DNA of 8,548 nt from Bacteroidota bacterium. Its GTDB lineage: Bacteria > Bacteroidota > Bacteroidia > UBA8524. The position numbers and the translations under genes are program-made. This document shows, piece after piece, positions 1 to 6,884 of this stretch. The number at the start of each line of letters is the position of its first letter. Position 1 is the first letter of the stretch. Under the pieces are notes generated by a model, which worked only from the letters and a program-made list of their open reading frames with translations, was not told where the DNA came from and did no database searches. The DNA is taken from assembly GCA_003531115.1 (NCBI GenBank), contig DQHT01000031.1, forward strand, positions 54,057 to 62,604. The letters run 5' to 3'.

Positions 1-178
1 CCTGGTCAGTTCCGGCAAACTGATTGGATTCCTCAAAGAGGTTTTTCCCAAAAACAGGATTTAACCCCCAGCCGCGCAGCATTTCTGCTGCCTTTTCAGC
101 ATCTTCAGGTCTGATTTTTCTGGCCGGAGCAAACAGGCCAATGCGGTCGCCTTCTTTGAGGTAGGGTGGGAGTATCAT
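1..178 (-). CDS. LD-carboxypeptidase (peptidase S66), N-terminal fragment, cut by window edge
   Basis: Only the first 59 codons are present; the rest lies beyond base 1. The protein starts MILPPYLKEGDRIGLFAPAR, then has a helix-like stretch and the segment GWGLNPVFGKNLF, followed by NQFAGTD near residues 52-58. This order (PPYLxxGDxIGxxAPAR, WGL, GKNLF, QFAGTD) is typical of the N-terminal domain of the S66 family. These serine peptidases remove the terminal D-alanine from murein tetrapeptides during cell-wall recycling, usually in the cytoplasm. The catalytic Ser, Glu and His lie further downstream in the family and cannot be checked here. The ATG at 176-178 is chosen because family members begin a few residues before the PPYL motif. 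The gene is divergent from metG, with 67 bp between the starts. Family assignment is fairly secure; exact substrate is inferred. Confidence 0.85.
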   Translation of the reverse strand, partial: MILPPYLKEGDRIGLFAPARKIRPEDAEKAAEMLRGWGLNPVFGKNLFEESNQFAGTDQ

Positions 179-230
179 GAAATACAAAACTCGACAATTC
201 GATGGAAAAGGAGAATAGCTGCCTGCGAAC

Positions 231-238
231 TATCTTTG
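231..238 (+). promoter_or_regulatory. Candidate Bacteroidota -7 box for metG
   Basis: TATCTTTG matches the Bacteroidota -7 consensus TAnnTTTG exactly and ends 7 nt before the metG ATG. If it is used, the transcript would start only a few bases before the start codon, giving a nearly leaderless mRNA. I see no convincing TTG -33 element about 20 bp upstream, which lowers confidence. Confidence 0.5.
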
Positions 239-245
239 CCCCGGA

Positions 246-2315
246 ATGAAACGAAATTTGATCACCGCCGCCCTTCCCTATGCAAACGGCCCTTTGCACA
301 TTGGCCACGTGGCAGGCTGTTATTTGCCCGCTGATATTTATGCCCGTTACCTCCGTAACAAAGGAGAGGAAGTACTCTTTGTTTGTGGCACCGACGAACA
401 TGGTGTGGCCATCACCATGCGTGCAAAAAAGGAAGGTATTACTCCGCAGCAGGTAGTTGATAAATACTTTAAACAGATCGGCGATTCATTCCGGCAATTT
501 GGCATCTCATTCGACCATTTTTCAAGGACCAGCCGCGAGATCCATCATCAAACGGCACAGGATTTTTTTAAAAAGCTGTATGATCAAGGTTTGTTCGAAG
601 AGATCGAAACCGACCAATATTATGACGAGGAAGCAGGTCAGTTTTTAGCCGACCGCTACATTATAGGGACTTGTCCGGTATGCGGAAATGAAAATGCGTA
701 CGGCGACCAATGTGAAAAATGCGGGTCGACGCTGAGTCCGATGGAATTAAAAAATCCACGTTCTGCACTGAGTGGTTCGGCTCCTGTTCTTAAAAAGGCT
801 ACCAATTGGTTCCTTCCTATGGATAAAATTGCCGAGTCGCCTGAGTTTAAAACCTACTCCAAGAGGGTAGAAAATTGGCGGGGAACGGTAAAAGGACAGT
901 TCAAATCCTGGATCAAAGAAGGGCTACAACCCAGAGCCATGACCCGTGACCTCGACTGGGGTATCCCCGTGCCTGTTGAAGGCGCAGCAGGCAAAGTGCT
1001 TTATGTGTGGTTCGATGCACCCATTGGGTATATCTCTGCCACCAAGGAATATTTTGAACAAAAAGGAGATAAAGACGGTTGGAAACGCTGGTGGCAGGAT
1101 AAAGATTCGCGCCTCATCCATTTTATTGGCAAAGACAATATCGTTTTCCATACCATTATTTTCCCGATGATGCTGATGGAACATGGAGGATATATCCTTC
1201 CGGATGAAGTTCCGGCAAACGAATTTTTGAATCTTGAAGGACAAAAGCTTTCCACGTCAAGGAATTGGGCAGTATGGTTGCACGAATACCTGGAAGCTTT
1301 TCCGGGTAAAAACGATGAATTGCGGTATACTTTAACCTCCATAGCGCCTGAAACCAAAGACAGTGACTTTACCTGGAAGGATTATCAGCTTAAAGTAAAT
1401 TCCGAGCTGGTAGCTGTTCTTGGAAATTTTGTCAATCGGGCCATGGTGCTTTGTCACAAATATTTTGATGGGACTGTTCCCCTCGCTTTCAGTCATGATC
1501 CTGCCCATACCGGATTACAAAAAAGAACGAAAGAAATGATTGAAGCAGCGGAGCATATAACCTTAAAAGTTAATGAGATGCTTGCGGAGTTTAAATTCAG
1601 AGATGCCCAGGCCGAATGGCTGAATCTTGCCCGGGAAGGAAATCGGTACCTTGCGGAAACGGAACCCTGGAAACTTTGGAAATCAGATCCTGAAGCGGTT
1701 AAAGGAATACTTCACGAAACCCTGAACCTCTGTGTGCGAATCGCTGCTGTCGGAGAACCCTTTTTACCGGAAACTTCTTCCAGTATTTTAAAGCAGTTAA
1801 ATTTTAACGGATCAAATGCCTCCCTGCTTTCGGGCTGGAACCAGGTGGAGCCCGGAAACAAACTGGGTGAGGCCTTTTTGCTTTTTACCCAAATTGAAGA
1901 CGCCCAGATCGAAATCCAAATTGAAAAACTGAAACAAAGTGCCATGGACAATACAGCAGAAGCGAAAGAATCAGCTCCGGCTCCACAAAAGGAGACCATA
2001 CAATACGAAGATTTTGCCAAGATGGATATCCGGGTAGGAACCATCCTGGATGCTATAAAGGTTCCAAAAGCCGATAAGCTCCTTCAACTTACCATCGACA
2101 CCGGCATCGATGTTCGCACAGTTGTGTCGGGAATTGCGGAGTTTTTCAGTCCGGATGAGATCATCGGAAAACAAGTAAGTGTTCTGGTAAATCTGGCACC
2201 AAGAAAATTGAGGGGGATCGAATCTCAGGGTATGATCCTGATGGCGGAAAGTGAAGGCAAATTGATCTTTGTTCAGCCCGGGTCTCAGGCTAAAAACGGA
2301 TCAGGAATTTCCTAA
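246..2315 (+). CDS. metG: Methionine--tRNA ligase with C-terminal tRNA-binding domain
   Basis: This cytoplasmic class I aminoacyl-tRNA synthetase charges tRNA-Met with methionine, using ATP. The 689-residue protein has the ATP-binding HIGH motif at residues 18-21 (in PYANGPLHIGH). A zinc knuckle has Cys143, Cys146, Cys156 and Cys159 (CPVC...CEKC). The second ATP signature is KLSTS at 334-338, followed by RNWAVW, a form common in Bacteroidota where other phyla have KMSKS. An alpha-helical anticodon-binding region follows. After a low-complexity linker near 560-575 comes an EMAP/Trbp111-like OB-fold domain at about 577-689 (YEDFAKMDIRVG, LVNLAPRKLRGIESQGM), which binds tRNA and promotes dimers in homologues. 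The ATG at 246 gives the usual MetG N-terminus. Length is normal for the two-domain form and no key residue is missing. Its last 15 bp overlap the end of the opposing phosphatase gene. Confidence 0.97.
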   Translation: MKRNLITAALPYANGPLHIGHVAGCYLPADIYARYLRNKGEEVLFVCGTDEHGVAITMRAKKEGITPQQVVDKYFKQIGDSFRQFGISFDHFSRTSREIHHQTAQDFFKKLYDQGLFEEIETDQYYDEEAGQFLADRYIIGTCPVCGNENAYGDQCEKCGSTLSPMELKNPRSALSGSAPVLKKATNWFLPMDKIAESPEFKTYSKRVENWRGTVKGQFKSWIKEGLQPRAMTRDLDWGIPVPVEGAAGKVLYVWFDAPIGYISATKEYFEQKGDKDGWKRWWQDKDSRLIHFIGKDNIVFHTIIFPMMLMEHGGYILPDEVPANEFLNLEGQKLSTSRNWAVWLHEYLEAFPGKNDELRYTLTSIAPETKDSDFTWKDYQLKVNSELVAVLGNFVNRAMVLCHKYFDGTVPLAFSHDPAHTGLQKRTKEMIEAAEHITLKVNEMLAEFKFRDAQAEWLNLAREGNRYLAETEPWKLWKSDPEAVKGILHETLNLCVRIAAVGEPFLPETSSSILKQLNFNGSNASLLSGWNQVEPGNKLGEAFLLFTQIEDAQIEIQIEKLKQSAMDNTAEAKESAPAPQKETIQYEDFAKMDIRVGTILDAIKVPKADKLLQLTIDTGIDVRTVVSGIAEFFSPDEIIGKQVSVLVNLAPRKLRGIESQGMILMAESEGKLIFVQPGSQAKNGSGIS

Positions 2316-3869
2316 CTTGTACGTTATCCGGATCATGGTCCGGTCGTCTTCAAAAGCATTGGTCCCCGCATTTCTCAGCGCATCATCCAGCTTTTCCAAT
2401 CCGCTCAGTGCGCTATGGGTCTTAAAATGGCCCGCCAGGATTTCCATGGTGCTGAGATTTTCCCTGCTGTTATTATTTTCCAGATAACCGTCAGTAAAAA
2501 GCAATAAAGTATCACCGGTTTCAAGGAGGATTGGTGTATTCTTATACTCCTCGTGTTCGTTGAGCCCAAGCAGGGTGCCCACTGCCTGGACAGCTTCCAC
2601 AATACCGGAACTTTTTTTATGGACAAGTGCGGGTAGTCCCCCGGCTGATGCAAATAAGATCTCATTTGAATCTTTGCTAAGAAGGGCCACACTTAAAGTG
2701 GTGAATACTTCCGAAAGTTTGAAATCACGGAAAATGGAGTCATTCAGTTCCATGAGCAATTTCGCCGGATCGACAAAATGCTGGTAAGCGACATTCCGCA
2801 TTGTACTCCGGATATAACCCAGGTAGGCCAGGGAAAAGAACCAGGCATCCCATTTTTTGCCCATCACATCGCCGATTATCAAAACACGTTGATTTTCATT
2901 GATGGCAATGGCTTCATAAAAGTCTCCCCCGGGGATCTGGTCATGATATTCGTGAAAGGCCTCGATGTCCCAATCGCCATAGCCCAAATGGAAGCGGTTT
3001 TCTGAACGGATAGGCAGTTTGGAGGCTGCAGTCGTGAGGGCAGTTATGTACTTCTCCTTGTAGTAAAGTTCTCTTTCTATCCGGCTATTGATCTGTCGGG
3101 AGAGGATAAATTCGGGTTTGTTGATGGAAGTGATGTCATCCCCACCCTGGTTAAAAAAATCAACTACTTCGGCATCCAGTGCTTTACTTGTTCTGAGCAG
3201 AATAACCTGAACATTAAAAGCCTCATCGTTTTTAATTTTTCCCACCAAAGGAAGGGCCCATTTTGCCTGGGCACCTAACAGAACGATCCATATATTTTTG
3301 GAAAAAAGTGTTTTGAACAACTCGCTTTCATTGTTCACCACGATCACTTCCGTTTCAATAGCGTGGATGGGAATATCCAGGACCTGCTTACTATCGGAAC
3401 ACAAAATAATCTGGCCTCGTTCTGTATTCAGGTCGCGTTTCAAAAATTCACTTTCGTGGAAACGGCGAAATATTTGCCGACGAAGGAAAAGATTCAGGTG
3501 AGAAAAGAGCAGGTCTTCATTAAAGGGTTTTAATAAATAGCCATCCGCTCCTTCATCCAGATAATTGGAAGCGTACATGGCAAGATGTTCCGGGGCGATC
3601 ACCAATATGGGAATACGCTCATAGCCCCTGATACTTCGCAGGTCGCCGATAAACCGGGAAACAGCTTCACCGCTTAACTCAGGATTTACAATGATGATCT
3701 GGTAAAAACGTTGCTGTAATTTAGTGAGCGCTTCCTGATCGTCTTTGCAAAAATTTACCTGAAAACCAAGCGTTTCCGCTACTTTAGAAATGGTCAGTTT
3801 GTCCGATTCCAGATTTTCTATCGCGAGGATACGGGATTTATTTCCGGAAGAAAAAAGACGATCTGCCAT
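2301..3869 (-). CDS. PP2C/SpoIIE-type serine phosphatase with two degenerate receiver domains (RsbU-like)
   Basis: This 522-residue protein is predicted to dephosphorylate the STAS protein encoded two genes upstream in its operon. Residues about 12-131 form a receiver-like domain ending in GADGYLLKPF. The phospho-acceptor aspartate is replaced by Asn62 (IIIVNPELSG), and the usual Thr/Ser after strand 4 is Ile91. Residues about 152-268 look like a second, more diverged receiver: GGDD at 242-245 and a KP pair at 251-252 remain, but Gly199 sits where the acceptor should be. A short helical linker leads to the phosphatase domain, about 295-518. Its metal-binding acidic residues are present: Asp316 (GGDFYE), Asp334 (GDVMGK), Asp460 (FTDGYLE) and Asp508-Asp509 (DDRT). 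The usual AGH motif reads AGG (410-411). Catalysis therefore looks intact while phosphotransfer input does not. The start lies 3 nt after the kinase stop codon. The substrate is inferred from operon context. Confidence 0.9.
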   Translation of the reverse strand: MADRLFSSGNKSRILAIENLESDKLTISKVAETLGFQVNFCKDDQEALTKLQQRFYQIIIVNPELSGEAVSRFIGDLRSIRGYERIPILVIAPEHLAMYASNYLDEGADGYLLKPFNEDLLFSHLNLFLRRQIFRRFHESEFLKRDLNTERGQIILCSDSKQVLDIPIHAIETEVIVVNNESELFKTLFSKNIWIVLLGAQAKWALPLVGKIKNDEAFNVQVILLRTSKALDAEVVDFFNQGGDDITSINKPEFILSRQINSRIERELYYKEKYITALTTAASKLPIRSENRFHLGYGDWDIEAFHEYHDQIPGGDFYEAIAINENQRVLIIGDVMGKKWDAWFFSLAYLGYIRSTMRNVAYQHFVDPAKLLMELNDSIFRDFKLSEVFTTLSVALLSKDSNEILFASAGGLPALVHKKSSGIVEAVQAVGTLLGLNEHEEYKNTPILLETGDTLLLFTDGYLENNNSRENLSTMEILAGHFKTHSALSGLEKLDDALRNAGTNAFEDDRTMIRITYKLGNS

Positions 3870-3872
3870 CCC

Positions 3873-4370
3873 TTAACAGGTAATATGGAGGTAGTTGCAA
3901 GAGTTTGGCACGAAATGGTAGCTGAGGTTTTTGGTGGCTTTGAGAATGCTGATCAATCCGCGGTGGTTTTCCTTTAGTTCCTGAACTTGTCCGGATGCGG
4001 CGGTTGACAGGTGAAAATTGAGGGTATGCGCATCGCCGATTTCAGCCACAACGGAGGTTTCCCGATCACTTACCAGATTCCAGCGAAACCCGATCGCTGC
4101 GGTATCGAAATGATCCAGATTTTCCGGAAGTTCAAATCCTTTTCCGGGATCCGTAATGGCGATTTCCAGCTTATCCTGATGACGGATCACAACGATTATG
4201 GATGCCTGAGCCCCCTGCGCATGTTTGCAGGCGTTCACGAAGGCTTCATGAACAACAAAACGAAGTTTAAAATAAGGAATTTCTTCTAAAGCTGCAGCGA
4301 CTTCTTCAAGCCAGGCGGCCAGAAGATCGGTCTGAGCCAGATCAGATTGAAAACTTTTGATAAACAGCAT
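3873..4370 (-). CDS. RsbW-like HATPase / anti-sigma-factor-type serine kinase
   Basis: This 165-residue protein resembles the GHKL ATPase/serine kinases of partner-switching systems (RsbW, SpoIIAB). In those systems the kinase phosphorylates a STAS antagonist and sequesters a target protein when the antagonist is phosphorylated. The N box is visible at residues 41-50 (HEAFVNACKH, with Glu42 and Asn46). The G1 box is DPGKGF at 74-79. A G2-like box, HRGLISIL, lies at 136-143, with His in place of the first Gly of GRGL. About 55 residues separate G1 from G2, longer than I expect for compact RsbW proteins, and include strand-like segments (SVVAEIG, TLNFHLS). The ATG follows the STAS stop by 2 nt, so the two are probably translationally coupled. 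No sigma factor is encoded in the window, so the target is unknown. Family assignment is firm; anti-sigma activity is an inference. Confidence 0.88.
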   Translation of the reverse strand: MLFIKSFQSDLAQTDLLAAWLEEVAAALEEIPYFKLRFVVHEAFVNACKHAQGAQASIIVVIRHQDKLEIAITDPGKGFELPENLDHFDTAAIGFRWNLVSDRETSVVAEIGDAHTLNFHLSTAASGQVQELKENHRGLISILKATKNLSYHFVPNSCNYLHITC

Positions 4371-4372
4371 AG

Positions 4373-4723
4373 TCAGGGTTTTAGTTGGGATTCGGCTTCA
4401 TTTAAGCTGCTGCTGAGATCGAATACGCTCAACAGTTGCATCAGATCCATCAATTCACGAACTTCATCAGAAACCCCGCTTAATATCATTTTGCCGTCAC
4501 GGCTTTTTATGGTTTTTAAAACGGAGATCAATGCACCAAATCCTGTACTGTCTATAAACTGAATATTATGGAGATCGACAATGACATTTTTAACCTTATC
4601 CGATAAAAGTCCTTTTATTTCGGCTTTTACACGGAGAGCAGAGTTGGCATCCAGGTTTTTAATTCCTTCAAAACTGAGGATACTGTATGGGGATAGGTGA
4701 TGAATTTTTACGTGTTGTGTCAT
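4373..4723 (-). CDS. STAS-domain anti-sigma-factor antagonist (RsbV/SpoIIAA-like)
   Basis: This 116-residue single-domain protein is the switch component of a partner-switching cassette. Unphosphorylated, such proteins bind the HATPase kinase and free its target; the kinase inactivates them by phosphorylation and a PP2C phosphatase restores them. The diagnostic segment is VIVDLHNIQFIDSTGFGAL, with Asp58-Ser59-Thr60-Gly61. The Ser/Thr of this DS[ST]G motif is the phosphorylation site in the family, and Ser59 is retained. The strand-rich N-terminus (SILSFEGIKNLDANSAL) and C-terminal KMILSGVSDEVRELMDLMQL fit the STAS fold along the whole length. It is the first gene of a three-gene operon with the kinase and phosphatase, and the best candidate promoter of the operon lies just upstream. 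The start is supported by normal family length and the promoter position. Confidence 0.93.
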   Translation of the reverse strand: MTQHVKIHHLSPYSILSFEGIKNLDANSALRVKAEIKGLLSDKVKNVIVDLHNIQFIDSTGFGALISVLKTIKSRDGKMILSGVSDEVRELMDLMQLLSVFDLSSSLNEAESQLKP

Positions 4724-4733
4724 AGATTATTCC

Positions 4734-4765
4734 CAAAGATTTCATTTAAACCGTTTAGATGCAAG
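4734..4765 (-). promoter_or_regulatory. Candidate Bacteroidota promoter for the STAS-kinase-phosphatase operon
   Basis: Read on the minus strand, a CTTG element (4765-4762) is followed by exactly 20 bp and then AATCTTTG (4741-4734). This fits the Bacteroidota TTG / TAnnTTTG arrangement with one mismatch in the -7 box. The box ends 10 nt before the ATG at 4723, so the leader would be very short. It shares the 103-bp divergent region with the promoter of the E1 gene. Confidence 0.55.
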
Positions 4766-4803
4766 TTAAATTTCTACGTCACCCCATTCCCTACCAATTT
4801 TCG

Positions 4804-4811
4804 TATACTTG
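4804..4811 (+). promoter_or_regulatory. Candidate -7 box for the E1-xthA operon
   Basis: TATACTTG matches TAnnTTTG at 7 of 8 positions and ends 15 nt before the ATG at 4827. The same octamer precedes the lipoprotein gene and the small ORF at the right end. A possible upstream TTG start codon at 4809 falls inside this box, which argues for the ATG at 4827. No clear -33 element is visible. Confidence 0.45.
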
Positions 4812-4826
4812 CAGGACCTTAAAAAA

Positions 4827-6878
4827 ATGGTAAAGAAAGAAGCGCTTATCCATATCTATCAGCTCATGAGTCAGGCTCGTGCAATGGCTGATATATATGA
4901 TGTTAACAGACAGATTACCAAGTATGTACATTCAACATCAAAAGGTCATGAGGCCATACAGATGGCTACGGGAATTTTGTTAAAGGCTTGTGATTTTGCG
5001 GCGCCATATTATCGGGATGAAGGCATGTTGCTGGCCATGGGAATGACCCCTTATGAACTAATGCTTCAACTTCTGGCCAAAGCGGATGACCCATTTAGCG
5101 GAGGGCGGACCTATTATGCCCATCCATCACTCCGGCGTTCCGACATGCCAACTATGCCCCATCAAAGCAGTGCTACCGGGATGCAGACCATTCCGGCTAC
5201 CGGAATGGCACATGGCATTGCCTATCTTGAGGGACAAAAACTATTGAGCGGGATCGAGAAACCGCTTGTGCTCTGCTCTCTCGGTGATGGCTCGGTAACT
5301 GAAGGGGAAGTTGCTGAAGCCTTTCAAATGGCCGTATTGCACGAACTTCCGATCGTTTACCTGATCCAGGATAACGACTGGGGTATTTCTGCCACCGGCA
5401 AAGAAATGCGTGCCATGGATGCTTACGAGTATGCTGCCGGTTTCAAAGGATTAAAGCGCACCCGGGTAGACGGTACTGACTTCCTGGCCTGCTATGAGGA
5501 AATGGAAAAAGCCTTTGAATACGTCAGAAGCAAACGGAAACCCATGCTCATCCATGCCACTGTGCCTTTGCTCGGTCACCATACCTCAGGGGTGCGGAAA
5601 GAATTTTACCGGACAGAAGACGACCTGAACCTCCATGCCCAAAGTGATCCATACCCGGCCCTTCGAAAAGTCTTGTCGGACCTCGGGGTGGAAGAGGCAG
5701 AGCTGGTGGAAATTGAAGAGACAGCGAAAAAACGAATAGCCGAAGATTTTGAAAGAGCGAAACAGGCTCCTGAACCTGAAGCCATTACCTTATACGATCA
5801 TGAGTTTGCTCCTACTCCGATTACGGAAGAAAAAGGAGAACGGGCTCCGGCAAATAAAGAGCCCGTTATCATGGTAGATGCTGCCTTATTTGCGATGGAT
5901 GAGATCCTGAGAGATAATCCTGAAGCCCTGCTTTATGGCCAGGATGTGGGAAGTCGCCTGGGTGGTGTTTTTCGGGAAGCAGCCACATTGGGAAAAAAAT
6001 ATGGTGATGATCGCGTATTCAATACCCCGATACAGGAGGCTTATATAATTGGCTCAACAGCCGGATTTTCAGCTGTAGGATGTAAGCCCATCGTTGAAAT
6101 TCAGTTTGCCGATTATATCTGGCCTGGGGTGAATCAACTGGTAACAGAACTTTCTAAAAGCTGTTACCTGTCTAACGGAAAATTTCCGGTTCAGGCACTG
6201 ATACGGATACCGACGGGTGCATACGGGGGTGGCGGACCTTATCATTCCGGTACGGTAGAGAGCAGCATACTTCAGATCAAAGGCATCAAGATCGTCTACC
6301 CTTCAAATGCCGCAGACATGAAGGGATTAATGAAAGCAGCATTTTATGATCCGAATCCCGTTGTCATGTTCGAACATAAGGGGCTTTACTGGAGCAAGGT
6401 TCCCGGTACCGAAGGGGCCAAAACGGTTGAACCCTCTGATGATTATATTATTCCTCTGGGCAAAGCCCGGATTGCACTTGAGGCTGGTGAAAAAGCGGTT
6501 TCCTCAGGCGAGTCAATGGCCATAATAACCTATGGAATGGGTGTATACTGGGCCATGGCAGCGGCGAAAAAATTTCCCGGGAATGTTGAAATCCTTGATC
6601 TGAGAACCCTGAGTCCCTGCGATGAAGAAGCCATTTATGATCAGGCAAAAAAACACGGAAAAGTGCTTGTACTGACCGAAGAAACTTTAAAAAATTCCTT
6701 CGCAGAAGCGATAGCCGGTCGTATCAGCCGCGAATGTTTCCGACATCTGGACGCACCGGTGCAGACACTGGGCTCTGCCAATATGCCGGCCGTACCGCTG
6801 AATATGGGACTGGAGGCTGAAATGTTACCGAATGGAGATAAGGTGGCAGAGGCGATCCGTTATTTATTAACTTATTGA
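4827..6878 (+). CDS. Fused alpha-beta E1 component of a 2-oxoacid dehydrogenase complex (ThDP-dependent)
   Basis: E1 decarboxylates a 2-oxoacid with thiamine diphosphate and passes the acyl group to the lipoyl domain of E2, in the cytoplasm. The 683-residue protein joins both subunits in one chain. The alpha part, about 1-310, has YYRDEG near 61-66, the SSATGMQ segment at 114-120, and the ThDP/Mg motif GDGS at 153-156 ending in Asn183 (QDNDWGIS). A charged and Pro-rich linker spans about 311-345. The beta part, about 346-683, has Glu404 (TPIQEAYIIG), the expected activator of the ThDP ring, then EIQFADYIWP and His473 in GGGGPYHSG. The C-terminal swivel domain follows. The features fit branched-chain (2-oxoisovalerate) or pyruvate E1 proteins of Bacteroidota; substrate cannot be fixed from sequence, and E2 and E3 are not in the window. 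The ATG start is preferred over TTG at 4809, which lies inside the likely promoter. xthA follows after 6 bp. Confidence 0.93.
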   Translation: MVKKEALIHIYQLMSQARAMADIYDVNRQITKYVHSTSKGHEAIQMATGILLKACDFAAPYYRDEGMLLAMGMTPYELMLQLLAKADDPFSGGRTYYAHPSLRRSDMPTMPHQSSATGMQTIPATGMAHGIAYLEGQKLLSGIEKPLVLCSLGDGSVTEGEVAEAFQMAVLHELPIVYLIQDNDWGISATGKEMRAMDAYEYAAGFKGLKRTRVDGTDFLACYEEMEKAFEYVRSKRKPMLIHATVPLLGHHTSGVRKEFYRTEDDLNLHAQSDPYPALRKVLSDLGVEEAELVEIEETAKKRIAEDFERAKQAPEPEAITLYDHEFAPTPITEEKGERAPANKEPVIMVDAALFAMDEILRDNPEALLYGQDVGSRLGGVFREAATLGKKYGDDRVFNTPIQEAYIIGSTAGFSAVGCKPIVEIQFADYIWPGVNQLVTELSKSCYLSNGKFPVQALIRIPTGAYGGGGPYHSGTVESSILQIKGIKIVYPSNAADMKGLMKAAFYDPNPVVMFEHKGLYWSKVPGTEGAKTVEPSDDYIIPLGKARIALEAGEKAVSSGESMAIITYGMGVYWAMAAAKKFPGNVEILDLRTLSPCDEEAIYDQAKKHGKVLVLTEETLKNSFAEAIAGRISRECFRHLDAPVQTLGSANMPAVPLNMGLEAEMLPNGDKVAEAIRYLLTY

Positions 6879-6884
6879 TAGAAG

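Noticed and set aside
9..1220. A 13-base repeat (AGTTCCGGCAAAC) near 9-21 and again near 1208-1220
   Set aside because: Two copies in unrelated coding frames, with no flanking similarity; best explained by chance and shared codon use.
924..1357. Overlapping reading frames of about 100 codons inside metG on the opposite strand
   Set aside because: They are out-of-frame shadows of a clearly conserved gene, with no recognisable domain and no start signals.
4809..4826. TTG start adding six residues to the E1 protein
   Set aside because: The TTG lies inside the TATACTTG promoter box, and the ATG at 4827 gives a normal N-terminus.
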